From: Himantopus leucocephalus | Lineage: Eukaryota > Chordata > Aves > Charadriiformes > Recurvirostridae | Assembly (NCBI GenBank): GCA_003993805.1 | Contig: RSEF01000031.1 | Coordinates: forward strand, 20,623,319 to 20,687,318 | Direction: 5' to 3' | DNA length: 64,000 nucleotides | Shown: positions 38,201-50,276 of the stretch, piece after piece | How positions within the stretch are numbered: the first letter of the stretch is position 1 | Layout of the letters: each line of letters begins with the position of its first letter | Translations under genes and position numbers: made by a program | Notes under the pieces: model-generated | The model's input: the letters and a program-made list of their open reading frames with translations, nothing else | Databases searched by the model: none | Told to the model about the DNA's origin: nothing

Positions 38201-41200
38201 CTCCTCTGCTCCCCTGTGTGGTCACTGCTTGGCTGCAAAGCAAGCCCCTCACTCATGCTTATTGCGACAGAAGGCCTAATAAGGAAAACCCGTAAGCATG
38301 AAATTAAAGTTAAATGAGGTAACATTTACAAAGTGCTGACCTAAGCCACAGTTGCAGTCTTAATAGTGAAGCTCTGCAACCTTTGGCCAAATTGCTGTAC
38401 ACTTTTAATAATAAAATAAGCACAGATTAAAAGGGATATTTTCCTACTTGTTTTTCTTTAAAAAATACAGAAAATAGCAGAAAGCTCATATTGAGCTTTC
38501 TTATTTGAGCATATCACATTGAATCTCAAGAGTCACTGCCAGGCTTTGGAAATTCTGCATCCACCACACTTCCCACTGCCTCTGGAGCTACTGAGTGACC
38601 GGTCGCAACAGGAGACTCTGGCACCCCAATGCTGATAAGCATTAGGGAAGGATGAAAGGTGTACTTTCTCCAAGGACTCCCTCCCCCAACGTCCCTTTCC
38701 TCACTCCACACCTGCTGGTCCCAGCCATGCATCCTCCCCATCGACCCCCTTTCCAGACACCCATCACCGGCAGCCCCTGATGCTCACCATCACATTCCAC
38801 TGCCAGCTCCTGCTCCCAGTGTACCTGGGGATCCCCTCTCCTCCACAGTTTCTGTGCAGCACCAGAGGCACAGCAGGGAAGTGCCATTCTTCTGGTTCTG
38901 GCCTGGAGCAGCTAGTTATTTTTGGCACTTGGCTGGAGTGTGTACAGTTGCTTTTTAAGGATAACGTTAGTATCCTAATTCTACAATAATTAATTTACTT
39001 CTAGTTTATAGAGGATAAGTTTATAACAGTTTGTTCCTAAATGGAAGTATTATTAAGCTAGCCCTAGTCTATAAATAAATTGTATTTAATTTCTTTATAT
39101 ACACTGTTCTGTGGTCTCTAGTGACCAAGATAAATTTATGTTTATTACATACATGAGAACATTTGAAATTTAAGTGATGCTCACCAGAGGTGTACGTCAT
39201 CCAGGTTTCTCTCCTCCTTTCTGACATAAATGCTGATGTGTAAGAGTTGAACATTTGCTTTCCAAGAAGATGCTTTGGCATAAATCTGTTGTCACGCATC
39301 TTATTTATTCACTTCGAATTCTAATGGATAACAAACATGAAACAGGAAGAACACTGATAAATCAAGTTTGCCTAAAGACTAAATGTATATTCATGGAAAT
39401 GCTTTGTGCTGCAGTCATATATTGGTGGTATTTGGAAAGAACACCTTCACTTCAGGTCTCCATGAGCTCCACAAATTGTAATTATTCATAATGAAAGAAA
39501 AGGTATTTCTAAAAATACTGTACGGCAGAAGTGGAATAGAAGAAAAACACAAAGCTTAAACAGAATTATTTTCTACAAACATTTGCAGTATTCCACAATG
39601 TGGCACTTTGTAACACTTCTATTATCACTGGTTTCCTTTTGTTTATGGGGCTCATGAACTTTCAACGTAGGCACTGCACAGTGAATACGCTCAAGTTTTA
39701 AAATCTTTACAAAGCCAATAGAGCACTTAATAGAAACAGCGGGACAGAGCAGCATGCATTTATGGGGGCAGTAGATGTCAAAGGACCGTCACCACAATAA
39801 AGCTCAAATACTACTTAAAAGCACCCATCAAGGGGCTACTGGAAGTGATGAGGGATGTTTAATCTTCACCAGCAGTCATCCATGAAGCTCAAACAGCCAC
39901 CTTCATACTGGCCATCCAAATATTAGTTAAAATGCCCCAGGGACTTCAAATTACCCTGGCAAGTGCAAAACAAAGAGTTGCTGCAACAGTTCCAACTGCA
40001 TTTCATGAAACTGAAGACATGTATCTCTGTCACCTTGTCTGTCAGAGCACCTAAGCAAGAGTATACTTGAAGGTTGTGAGAGAAAACTTGTTTATGGCTT
40101 GCTGCAGTAGAGAGAGCTCTGCAGTTTTTATCCCAGAGTGAGCAGAGTTCAAAGGCACAGCAGGAGGTCCAGGTTCAGAGAGTGCCAACCACACTGAGTT
40201 TTGAAACTCCTGTTGCTAAAATAATTCAGGAGCTGCACTGAAAGCATTTCTGGAGCCGGGTGAATGCTGGCTTTCCCTAACCAAAACATAGTTCCAAATG
40301 TACAAAGAAAAATAGAAAACATGCAGTACTTCAATTTAAAAAAAAAATCAGACGTGTCCAGCTGTGTACGACTGCTGTTGCTGTCTAACGTCCTGAATGT
40401 AAGACCGAGGGTCAGCAACACTGGAGTATAGATGGTATTGCACTGCCCTGGGTTTGTACTGCAGCCAGATTAACAATCTCGTCTCTACAGGCAGCAACAG
40501 TTTATGGCATTGTACACTTCTTAGGGGTCCATCATCCCTTGAAAATCAGCCGCTGCACTCCTGCAACCTTTCACCATGGCAGCAACCGAAGGCTACAGCT
40601 CACATCAGCATTTCTGCAGATCTGAACCTCCCTGGCGTGAGCACAGCTTTCAAGCCTGCCAAAACTACAGAGGGGTCTTGTCTGCCTTCTCCGCCTTTCA
40701 AACGCTCCCCAGGCCTTGCCAGCCTCTTTGCATGGCTTGCAGCAGTTTGCGGATCAGTCCCAAATCTGCACCAGTCACCACTGTGATGGACAACTTTGTT
40801 CTGTCTCCTGCCTCTGTTCTTTGAAGACCCTTGTACCCCAGGAGACACCCACAGGAACCCAGTGATTCTGGGGAGGTTTTTCTGTTGGCTCCTTTGAGGG
40901 TGAAAAGAAGCCTGTAAGGGGAGGCTTATTACCTTTCCCATATTATTCATCTGCAGAAAGATTTGCCACAATCAGTTTATGTCTAATTACTTCTCTGTCA
41001 TTCCGATTAGTCACTGCATGTGATGCCAGTAGCTGAAGGAACTATCTGAGGCATAACAAAACCTATCTCATTTAGTTATCTTTCATATCAGATGTCTGGT
41101 ATTTGGCTGCTATATCAATTACAACCTACATCAATGCCCTGTAGCTTTCTGCACCATTGAGATGGACATTTTGTAGTGGCAATCAAGCACAGTTCCAGCT

Positions 41201-41859
41201 CTGCCCTTGAGCCCATCTCAGAGACATGCTGACAACATCTTTGCTTTGAACACCGGCCCTTACCTTTTATAGGCTCTGCAGACTTTGCCTGTATGTCCAG
41301 TATGACCTTTTGCAAACATCAGTATAGCTGTGGTGGCTCAGAGCCCAATTTTTCCTTTCATTTATTGCTAATTGAATTTGTTATTTTTTGAAGGAACATC
41401 CCCTTTATAAAAGCCGAGTTAATGACATCCAAGACAGAATCACTATATTTTTATCCTTGTTTATTGGGGGTAAAGGGGTAATATCTGCAGTTTAATAACA
41501 TGCATAGCTTAGTCCATATCTTCTGCACTATTTCACGTTGAGGTTGAATCACGAGTAATCATGCCGGAAGTTTGGGATTATTAGACAGCAAACTATTGGT
41601 TCCTTAGAAAATGGGTTAGTTTTTCGAAGTCATGTAAACAATGTGGGGGGTTTTGTTGTTGTTTCGGTCATGTTAGTGCCTTCATAAAAATTATCTTCAT
41701 ACCAATAGGTCAAATGTCTCAACACAATATTGTTCTGGGGACAAAAATTTGATGCATTGCACAGCTTGGCTTTGCAATACCCTTTTCTGGAGCCCTTGGA
41801 GAGAAACTCTTCCTCTCTTAGTTAAGTGCTGCGTAGGAGAAACAAGGAGGAATACTACT

Positions 41860-42043
41860 TTGAGTGTGGCAGAGCACTGGAACAGGCTGCCCAGAGAGGT
41901 TGTGGAATCTCTCCCACTCTGGAGACATTCAAAACCCACCTGGATACCGTCCTGTGCAGCCTGCTGTAGGTGACCCTGCTCTGGCAGGTGGGTCAGACTA
42001 GGTGATCTCCAGAGGTCCCTTCCAACCCTGACCATTCTGTGAA
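41860..42043 (+). mobile_element. CR1 LINE 3' end fragment, plus strand
   Basis: From about 41860 the sequence carries the CR1 C-terminal/3' UTR block with TGGCAGAGCACTGGAACAGG, then AGGTTGTGGAATCTC, then TGGGTCAGACTAGGTGATCT, ending with CCATTCTGTGA near 42042. It is a strongly 5'-truncated copy of about 180 bp. It resembles the 3' end of the minus-strand copy at 20024-21020, including the CCTGCTCTGGCAGG-type stretch. An A-rich run follows at 42060-42069. No coding function remains. Confidence 0.9.
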
Positions 42044-42902
42044 CAATTGTATTGCCAACAAAAAAAAACAGCCAGAAATAATATGTCAAAAAAACTTAAT
42101 ATTAAGTACCAGCTCTCCAGCTACCCATTAGCCCTTCCAAAGCATTTAGATCTGTCCTTGCAGTCCCTGTTTTCTAGAGATAGTATATGATTGATGTATC
42201 ATGTTATCCTTCTTTACCTTATTTCTCGCTCTTCTGAACCCTGTGGATCTTTCAGCTTCTGTATTCTGGTCATGACTGTGTTTCTTATTTACCAGAAGCT
42301 CTATTTTGTCCATTTTGGTACTCACTTTCTTTATACTATTGAACACGCAGGTCTGTACTGAAATAGGTGTAAGAATGTAATGACTAGCTATTCCCAGTCA
42401 GTGCACACATCCTTTCAACCCTATAGTGAATGGTTAATAAATTGACTCAAGAAACAGGGCACACACTGACCCTCTTCTGCCACACCTTCCAGCAGAAGCT
42501 GTAGGAACTTCCTGGCCCAAAGGTCACATCAGGATCACCGTCTACAACAGCCTCCAGCAATGAAAACCTGCCCCACTCCCCATCACTTGGTCTGAGACCA
42601 GGGATCTAACCTCTAGGCCAATGCCTGTAATAGTGTAAAGACATCTTGTAGTACTGCAATTTGCATGGAGCCAATGTAGTGTACTTATTTGTCTGTGTAC
42701 TGATGAACGTTTTATTATCAGTTTTACATTTTACTAGGCATGGGATCACAATAAGTGCAAGTTACTTGTCATTCTCAGGTTCCTTACTAAATGTGAGGCT
42801 TATAAGCAATGGGTTGCACACGAGATTTAGTATCAGCAATTTCAATTAATATAATCCTGTCTTGGCAGTTTGAGTACTATACCGTTGATTGAATTTTGTT
42901 CC
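42044..42902. other. Unique spacer, nothing recognised
   Basis: AT-rich sequence between the CR1 fragment and the LTR fragment; no supported gene, repeat or signal. Confidence 0.6.
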
Positions 42903-43062
42903 TGTGGCGGTTTGGCCCCAGACAGCAACTGTACCCACCAGTTGCTCACTCAACTAGCCCCCAGCAGGGTGGGACAGAGAATCAGAAGGGCAACAGTGAG
43001 AAAAACTCATCCGTCGAGATAGAGTTTAGTAAGTGAAGACGGAAAAAAGAAAAGAAAAATAA
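42903..43062 (-). mobile_element. ERVL-type LTR 3'-end fragment, minus strand
   Basis: Reading minus, the fragment contains the polyadenylation-side block (about 43010-43040), a GATTCTCTGTCCCACCC segment, and the terminal part ending ...GGCCAAACCGCCACA at 42903. Plus therefore begins TGTGGCGG, the expected TG...CA boundary. It overlaps the end of the LTR at 5723-6297 and extends beyond the point where that copy breaks off, so both belong to one LTR family. The upstream two thirds of this copy are missing, and an A-rich stretch marks its inner edge (43040-43062). Confidence 0.75.
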
Positions 43063-45964
43063 ATGTGTTGGATTGTAACAGCTATGTTAACTCCACCCCA
43101 ACCAGACCCAATCAATACAGTTCCAAAAACTTAATTTCCTGTGTTTCAATGGTCTTTTATCACCATTGCCTGTATTGCCTATTTGATGTTCTTACCCCTC
43201 TGCAGTCTCTCTTAGCTGCCGTATATTGTGGTATATTTTTCTCCTTTATGTCTTTCCTCTTTCTGTGAATTAAAAGGAAGTGCAAAGAAACTGTATGAGT
43301 CTTTTCTCTAAACACTATTGTTATTTCCAAAATCAAAATTCATTTTCTCAGTTACAATATTTAACAAAATCCTGTATCCGAGGAAGTTACATAAATCCTT
43401 AAAGTTGAAGAGAACACTTTTCCAGTATTACTAAGAATCTCACTTGTTTTTCAAGCCAATGAAATAAATTTTGATGGAATTTTGAAAAAAAAATTGCATT
43501 TTATCTTATAGTTCATGATGCTTAAGAAGAAGTTTTTCACTGAGAAACAATAAGCAGAGGGAAAAGAGAAACAGGTATTCTCCCACTCCCATTAAACAAA
43601 CAAAATGGCTTGGGAAAAAAACATTTTTGAAAGGTTTGGGAAGAAGAAATCAGTAACTATGTTTCCTCACACACATTTAAACAATGTGTTTCAGCACAGG
43701 TGTATTGAAACAAACACTTTTAACATAAATAATAAGCTGATGAAAAATTGCAACCAGTTCCATATATGTTGGATGATTCACATGCATAAGACTCTACAGG
43801 GTTGAAATTGTAGCCTGAACCTCATTTTGTGCCTAAGGCACTGTTACTTTTTATCCTTAGCACTGAGATCTGTTGGTAGAGGGTAAGGGGCACATTGGCT
43901 TGTCAAAATCCGTAGATCTGCCAAGAGTCTTCTTGCAGTTGCCCAGCTCAGTGAGCTGTGCATTAACATACATCACAGCTGCTGAAGCTGTACCCTTGCT
44001 GCAGCAACCACAAGCACAGGAGGAGCCCCTGGTAGTACTGGTCCCAGCTGGCTGCACAACCCATGCCTGGCACTCACTCACCTCTTCCCTTGTCCGCTTG
44101 TGAAGAATGGGCTGTAATAGTTGTCACCAGGCATCCCTGGATGCTGCCAAACCCCTAGTTTTTTATCAAACAAGTTTAAAGTCTTGGTACTCTACTGTGA
44201 TTTCATTAGTACTTTTGGTCATTGTCATCCTCACGGCAGCTGGCAGAGGTCAAGCATCCTTGCCATTTCTTAGGTCCATCAAGCAGCCTTTGGCACTCAT
44301 GGTACCATGACACTCAAGTACCATGGGATCTCAGACTACCTACCCTGTGCTAACCTCTCACATGCAGACTCTTGCACCCAGGAACCATGATGTAGCTCAC
44401 TCTTAGCTCACCAGGGATTAAGCTAGCTCAAACTGCCTTATATTTACAAAGCCTTAATTGTTCGCACACTGAGGAACTTGGGTCTTACCCTACTGCTGCA
44501 CCATGTGCTATATCAGCAGAAAAACTCCAAGGTAATCTGAGGTAGTTTTCACCAATACAAAAGTGTATTTACTGTCAGGAGGAACAAGGTGACAAACTGT
44601 TCTGACCAAAGGACTTTAAATGTCTAAAAGGTGTAGAAATGTCAGTTTTCTATTCAAGCAAATACGATCAGGTACGCAAGTGAAGACTCATCCACCAAGG
44701 GTTTTCCTCTTTCCATAAACATCTCCCAGTATTTTAATACTCTATCCATACCTAATGTACCAGTTCTTGAGGACATAGTAATCTTAGAAACAGGATATCC
44801 CAGATACCCAAAAGGAAGATCATGTTCCTATCATATGTCAGAAATATTCAATAGCAGTTTTAGGGTGACAGCAAACATAGTTTATGTGATTATTTTTAAA
44901 TCCTATACCTTTATGTCATTCATGGTCATTTTTAGTAGATTTGTTGCCTTTTTCCTCAGTAGTTCTTGTTTTATAACATATGGAGCAGGTCCTTTGCTGT
45001 CCCCAAATGAGAATTTAACATTTTTTATTCTTTCTACAGTGCCACCTTCTGCAGTGCTACAGAGCAAATGCTCCACTTGCTAGCTCGAAGTACCATCCAA
45101 TTTAACAAAGCTTGCAAGCTGAGGAAAAAAGCATCAGCATTGTTGCTGGACAGAGTATCTTGAGGGATAGTAGAAAGTCAGACACATAGAAGTTATACAT
45201 GGACTGCATTGTCCTGTAGGGCTGGAAACACTACAGGAACTGCCACATGCCTATTGGAGCTGTTAATTTAGTCAGACCTTTTTGTGTCAAAGGATATTGT
45301 AATAAGCTTCTTCCCTTTTCTGCTTTGCAGCCAGTGAGCAGAACATTTTCAGTAATGGGATGCCCCTTTGAAAGAGGAAATGGACCTTGGGGTGCCAAGA
45401 ATGATATCCACTGAATGCCATTGGAGAGAGAGAATAGAACTCGGAAACGGTCAAGTCAGTGTTCAGACTTCTTCGCTTAAGAGAGATAAATATAAATAAA
45501 AAAAGAGGTGAAGAGTCTGCACAGAACATTGCATGGCAAGTGGAAGGAAATGGGACAGACTGAAAAAAATAAACTTGCAGAATCAGGAGGAAAGGAAAGA
45601 AAAGAAAATTAATATGATTAATAGCCTAGTTTGTCAAAAAGAAAAAGAAAGGAAATCACAGAGTGCTGACTGATCTAGATTTCAGCCTCTCTTTATACCT
45701 CTGAATACTTTTATCTCCTAAAATGCTGTTTATATGAGCAGTAGATGCATTCTGTGCTAGCAAATGCAATGCTAAGTTATTTATGTCCCAGAATGTGCTC
45801 TGTGGATTTGTACCAACTATTTGCCCTAAAATAAAGAACCCAGTCCAAGACTTTCCAAATTTCAGGTCCTAACTTAGGAACCAAGATCTAGAATACACAG
45901 GCCACCTGGTTCGGAGATTCAAGTGCCCAACATTTCCAGGTTAACAATACACAATTAATAGCTC

Positions 45965-46026
45965 TTATAATTATATTTTATTATATTATTATTATATTTA
46001 TTATATTATAATTATATTTATTATAT
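45965..46026. repeat. AT-only simple repeat with a duplicated palindrome
   Basis: Sixty-two bases of only A and T. The palindrome TATAATTATA occurs at 45966-45975 and again at 46007-46016, embedded in similar flanks, so the tract looks like a diverged direct repeat of about 41 bp. It could extrude hairpins and is prone to slippage. Confidence 0.8.
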
Positions 46027-46555
46027 CCACACCAAGCCAGAAAGCCAAGTTCCCACAAAGGAATAGGGCCTGAAACCTTTTATACCTAGATATTGATTTG
46101 TTTTTTTAATCTAGACCAGGTGTACAATCTTAGACAAGCTGCTGACTGCTAGATATCTGCCTGATGTCAACACTAATTGGCACCTTTGGTACCAATCTGA
46201 ATATGAAGTCCAAAAAGTATGTGGCTATAGATCCTGACACATACTCCCACCTCTGCACCAAAAGGCAGTTTAGGAAATCTTGGCAGGAAAAATCTGTTTC
46301 ACTTTGCCCATGAAGTATCCAGGCTAAAGAGGATTTCAGCTACCTGACTTCACAGTGTGGTCCTTTCACATACATTAAATTCAGCTGAAAAAAAAACAGT
46401 AAGGAAAAATTATCTTTCTCAGGTCTGTCCTCATTTAGGAGTCTCCAGTACTTCTAGCACTTCCATGCAACAAATGTAATCAATTTTTCATCAAAGGAAG
46501 TGAAGTTCACCAAAATACTATCTGCTAGCTAGAAGTCTCTATATAGAGAGAAATT

Positions 46556-46570
46556 TATATATATATATAT
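46556..46570. repeat. (TA)n microsatellite
   Basis: About seven uninterrupted TA units followed by an A run. Short dinucleotide repeat. Confidence 0.8.
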
Positions 46571-47508
46571 AAAAACTGTCTCTTAACTCCCACGTACATC
46601 ATACCTGGTTTTGATCTGATTCAGTATGTATTCGTACTATAATAAAAATTATTTTGCTTTCATTTGACACTTCTTGGTACATTGATTCAGAAAGACTTTT
46701 AAAAGGCAAGAGTAAAGGCAAAAAATATGAACTTTTTAAAATCAATTTTGTTTCAGTTTTTCCAATATGCTAAATCGACCAAGAAGTGGCTTAAGCATAA
46801 TGTCTCACTAGTTCAGAGGCCTGGTGACATGCATTTTAAATGTTGTATTTTGAGGCAATGTATTTATGTATTTATTTTAAATATGCTGTTTTCCATCTTA
46901 AATCAAAAAGTTATGACTCTCAACAGTTCTTGGAGCACTTACTGGGCTGACTTACCACTTTGCATAATAATTATATTGACATACTACATGTCACGCAACT
47001 ATACCCAAATGTACATTTCCATTTTGATGTCTCATGGGCACATTTTAACTCAGCATTTAACATATTTACTTTCTTGTGTCTTGCTATTTCCTGTCCCTTT
47101 TTTCTATTCCTTTTTTGACTATACAATATAAAAAAAACCTTAAATATTGTTTTAATATTCCTCAGAACAGTCTTATATGCAATCCATTAACTTAACTGTG
47201 TCTTAAGGCTTAGTTGTGTTGTCTTTCCTGCTTGGTGTCACAAATATACTGATAAAAGTTGAGGACAATTCTTCCAGCTTGCAACTAAATTGTACAGCTG
47301 GTTTCCCAAATGCTGTTGGAAATATGACTCCATCCAAATAATGCAAACCATAACAGTAAGGCAAGGAAAAATAGTGTGCAATATTTAGGAAAATTTTCAT
47401 TAAAATAATTTTTTCTATCTTTTGAATGTGAGCTCAGGGTTTGGCTTGTGGTACAAATGAAACCAAAGGCCTTAGATGAATTTTATCTGACTAAATGTAG
47501 GTATTTAC

Positions 47509-48195
47509 ATTTCATAGACTCATAGACTCCATATGTTATAAAACATAGAATCGTTTAGGTTGGAAGGGACCTTAAATATCACCTAGTTCCAATCCCTCTG
47601 CCATGTGGGGGTTCCACTAGACCAGGTTCTTGAAAGTGCCATCCAACCTGGCCTTGAACACCTCTGGGGATGGGGCAGCCACAGCTTCTCTGGGCAACCC
47701 ATTACAGTGTCTCACCACCCTCACAGTAAAGAATTTCTTCCTAATATCTAACCTAAATCTACCCTCTTTCAGATTACAACCATTACCCCTCATCCTATCA
47801 CTACACTCCGTAACAAAAAGTCCCTCCCCATCTTTCCTGTAGCCCACCTTTGACTACTGGAAGGCTGCTATAAGGTCTCCCCAGGGCCTTCTCTTCTCCA
47901 GGCTGAACAACCCCAACTCTCTCAGCCTCTCCTCACAGGAGAGCTGCTCCAGCCCTCTGATCATCTTTGTGGCCCTCCTCTGGACCCGCTCCAATGAGTC
48001 CATGTCCTTCCTAGGTTGGTAGCTCCAGAGCAGGATACAGTACTCCAGGTGGCATCTCACAAGAGCAGAGTAGAGGGGCAGAATCCCCTCCCTCGACCTG
48101 CTGGCCATGCTTCTTGTGATGCAGCCCAGGATATGGTCAGCTTTCTGGGCAGCGAGCACACATTGCTGGCTCATGTTGAGCTTCTCATCAGCCAA
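47509..48195 (-). mobile_element. CR1 LINE, 5'-truncated, minus strand
   Basis: The plus strand shows the reverse complement of a CR1 3' end: TAGAATCGTTTAGGTTGG and then GAAGGGACCT at 47547-47572, preceded by TCATAGACTCATAGACTCC (47512-47530), which looks like a decayed tail of 8-mers. Coding remains extend to about 48190, where similarity ends. About 690 bp of the element is left. Confidence 0.9.
47617..48195 (-). pseudogene. CR1 ORF2 remnant, C-terminal region
   Basis: On minus the peptide starts at [20 protein letters not shown], just after RT motif C, continues with the [20 protein letters not shown] block and RATKMIRGLEQLSCEERL, and ends with FRLDIRKKFFTVRVVRHCNG. One in-frame TAG (47851-47853) lies between the RRPWGDLIAAFQ part and the VGYRKDGEGLF part; both are in the same frame. 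No RT catalytic motif is left. It is an ordinary 5'-truncated CR1 fossil. Confidence 0.88.
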
Positions 48196-50088
48196 GTGAT
48201 AACAGAGGTTACAAAATTTGCCACAGTCACATGTGGCTTTAAATTACATGCCCTGACTGCAGAGATGCTTTGTATGGGTTTGCAGACTCTGAAAGAATTT
48301 CTTTTATGTCCTTGTTTTAGGGAAAATAAGTCAAACAGGAACAGGAAAAGAAGTGCAAATATAGGGGTCAGCGCAGCGGTAAGTGCTGCTGCCTGCAGGT
48401 GCTTAGAGGTTCCAGCTTTTGCAACCTGCAAGAATGAGGCTGAGATGTTGTGATTACTGCCCATTAAAGCATCCTTGAGGTAAAAGCAAAAGAAGGTAAA
48501 GGAGAGAACGGTGGTATAAGATTATTTGTTGGATATGAACACATCTAGTCTGAAATTTAGAGGAATGTTTCTAATCATCAGAGAATTAAGTTGCAAGAAT
48601 AATCTTTCTAGTGGGAATACTCTTGGTGAGAAATCAGAATGGTTTCATGATATGCCTACAAAAAGTTATATAAAGGATAATATAAAGTTACGTCTGTAGT
48701 AGCAAGGGTGGGAATCTACAGTCCAGCAAATCTCTCCCATGTGATACCACTTTGCTGTATATAGCCCTGCACCCCTAGCCTTTTATCTTTCAAGTCTACA
48801 AAGTTTTAAAATTAATTACTTTAATATGTGATTATTGAAACACTATTTTGTAAGTTGTGATTAGATATAAACATAGAGAAACAAATTAGCCATAGATTAA
48901 TTACGTGATTGATGCAAATTATGGTGTTGAGAGTGGGACTGAGACTGGGGAAAAGGTCAGAACTCCCTAAGAGGTTTGGATCCGAAACTGAATTCATGAC
49001 TCAGCTCTTCTCACTGAGTCATATGGCGAATCAAAAGCTACAAATCTTTGGATTACTGTTTTTACAGCTCTACAGACATTCAAAATTAAATTATTCTGCA
49101 GTGTTTTAGTGTCCCATGCCACAGTGGTTGCATTTAAACATCTTGAAAGGACATGATGTTCACAGAGAAGGAACATTATCCCTGGTCCTCATCAGAGATA
49201 GAAAAAAAAATCCTGTCTCTGGCTTGAAATCAGTATCTGTTTCTAATTTCACTGGTAAGCAGGTGCCATCTGAGTAACCCCCTGGCTGCAAGGAGTTACT
49301 AGTGCTAGCATGTCCTGACTTACAGACATACATGGACCATAGTCTCGTCCAGAGTTGTCTGAATCAATAATCAGGAGGAACCTGCTCCTCCTCATAGTAG
49401 CACTGTTTTTGCTGCAGGCACATCCCCTAATGGCTCTCTAAATAACTGTCTTAAGTACACAGACAGGCTCCTTCTAGCCTTACTTGAGTTGCTCAGATTC
49501 CTAATTCATTTAATTGATACGATTTCCATGACACAAAGAAATCATAATCTCTGAAATCCCTTTTGATCACTCAAATGTGCCTAAGAAATGCCAAGGATTA
49601 GATTCCATCTCAGTCTTCCTGATTATGAGTGTTAATACCAACACAGAAACTCTATTCCCACAGCACTGGAGCAGAAATAAAATGTTTTTAAATGAACTTG
49701 TCATTAGCTCCCACCAGATATTTACTCATAAAACAGTCCCTGATTCAAGAATATCTTTGAAGCTGACTTTTCAAAAGATGCAGCACATGAAGATCCAGAG
49801 CATTTCCTAGTACAAGTAGAACGACAAAATTTGAATCACAAATTACTTCCTTACAAGGACTGCAATAATTTTCCTGTTGAAATGCATTTTAGTGTTGGAA
49901 CTTATGATTTGATGGAAGGCAGCTATAGAAACCCTCAAAACTATTGTGTGGAAAGCCACGGAGGGAAGGCTAAAGGGAAGATCAAAAGAATGCAGAATAA
50001 GTTTCTGGAAGTGACTACATGGGCTGATGCCTGTGACAAAGAGAGGCTGGTCCAAAAGGGCCAGATCATAGAAAGCCTCTTTTTACAG
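48196..50088. other. Unique DNA, no gene recognised
   Basis: Mostly AT-rich sequence without a transposon. An open frame at 49744-50097 (+, 118 codons without an ATG at its head) has mostly A/T-ending codons and no good donor site; it overlaps the pyrimidine tract of the exon candidate at 50089 and is probably chance. Confidence 0.5.
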
Positions 50089-50276
50089 AACTGCTGACTT
50101 GCACTGCACCTGGGAGCCAGCTGCGCTGTGAGAATTAGACTACAGCATCTTGATCAAAAAGATCATCAAAACCAACATTATAACAGACATCGTTAGTCTG
50201 AAGTCTAGAGACTTTGACCTGACCTCAGTCAGTTCACACATGGTGGCAGGCATCAGTCCAGACAGTATCAGAAGAG
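50089..50276 (+). pseudogene. Exon-like block with in-frame TGA, host gene candidate
   Basis: A CTCTTTTTACAG acceptor-like sequence ends at 50088. One frame then reads as protein to a strong donor, GAG|GTGAGT, at 50276/50277. The frame has a single TGA at 50129-50131; before it lie 13 codons (TADLHCTWEPAAL) and after it 48. In the latter, ATC is used 6 times out of 8 Ile codons and GAC 5 out of 5 Asp codons, unusual for AT-rich intergenic DNA and typical of vertebrate coding sequence. The visible peptide includes LKSRDFDLTSVSSHMVAG. The block ends in phase 1, matching the candidate terminal exon at 56651. If a smaller acceptor such as CTACAG at 50145 is used, the TGA is outside the exon and the gene could be intact. 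The protein is not recognised; chance remains possible. Confidence 0.3.

Larger units (their letters stand above)
26091..41859. other. Unique AT-rich DNA, no gene recognised
   Basis: Nearly 16 kb without a recognisable transposon or protein. ORFs are short and have no family motifs. Small structures are a perfect 15-bp tandem duplication at 27207-27236, two identical 10-bp palindromes (ATCATATGAT) at 29187-29196 and 29213-29222, and scattered short A/T runs. Probably intron or intergenic DNA. Confidence 0.55.
43063..47508. other. Unique DNA with AT-rich repeats, no gene recognised
   Basis: The 134-codon ATG-initiated frame at 46727-47131 (+) is the longest here, but its composition follows the local AT richness and it shows no motif, so I regard it as chance. 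A minus-strand exon-like block at 44082-44143 is noted as a finding. Simple AT repeats lie at 45965-46026 and 46556-46570. No transposon was recognised. Confidence 0.55.

Noticed and set aside
41697..42089. 130-codon ORF on minus across the CR1 3' end
   Set aside because: It is the antisense of a CR1 3' end plus flanking DNA and has no independent support.
46727..47131. 134-codon ATG-initiated ORF on plus
   Set aside because: The frame is as AT-rich as its surroundings, has no motif or recognisable similarity, and one or two frames of this length are expected by chance in 64 kb of six-frame sequence.
49744..50097. 118-codon open frame on plus, next to the exon candidate
   Set aside because: Codons end mainly in A or T, no usable donor exists, and it overlaps the acceptor tract of the better-supported frame.
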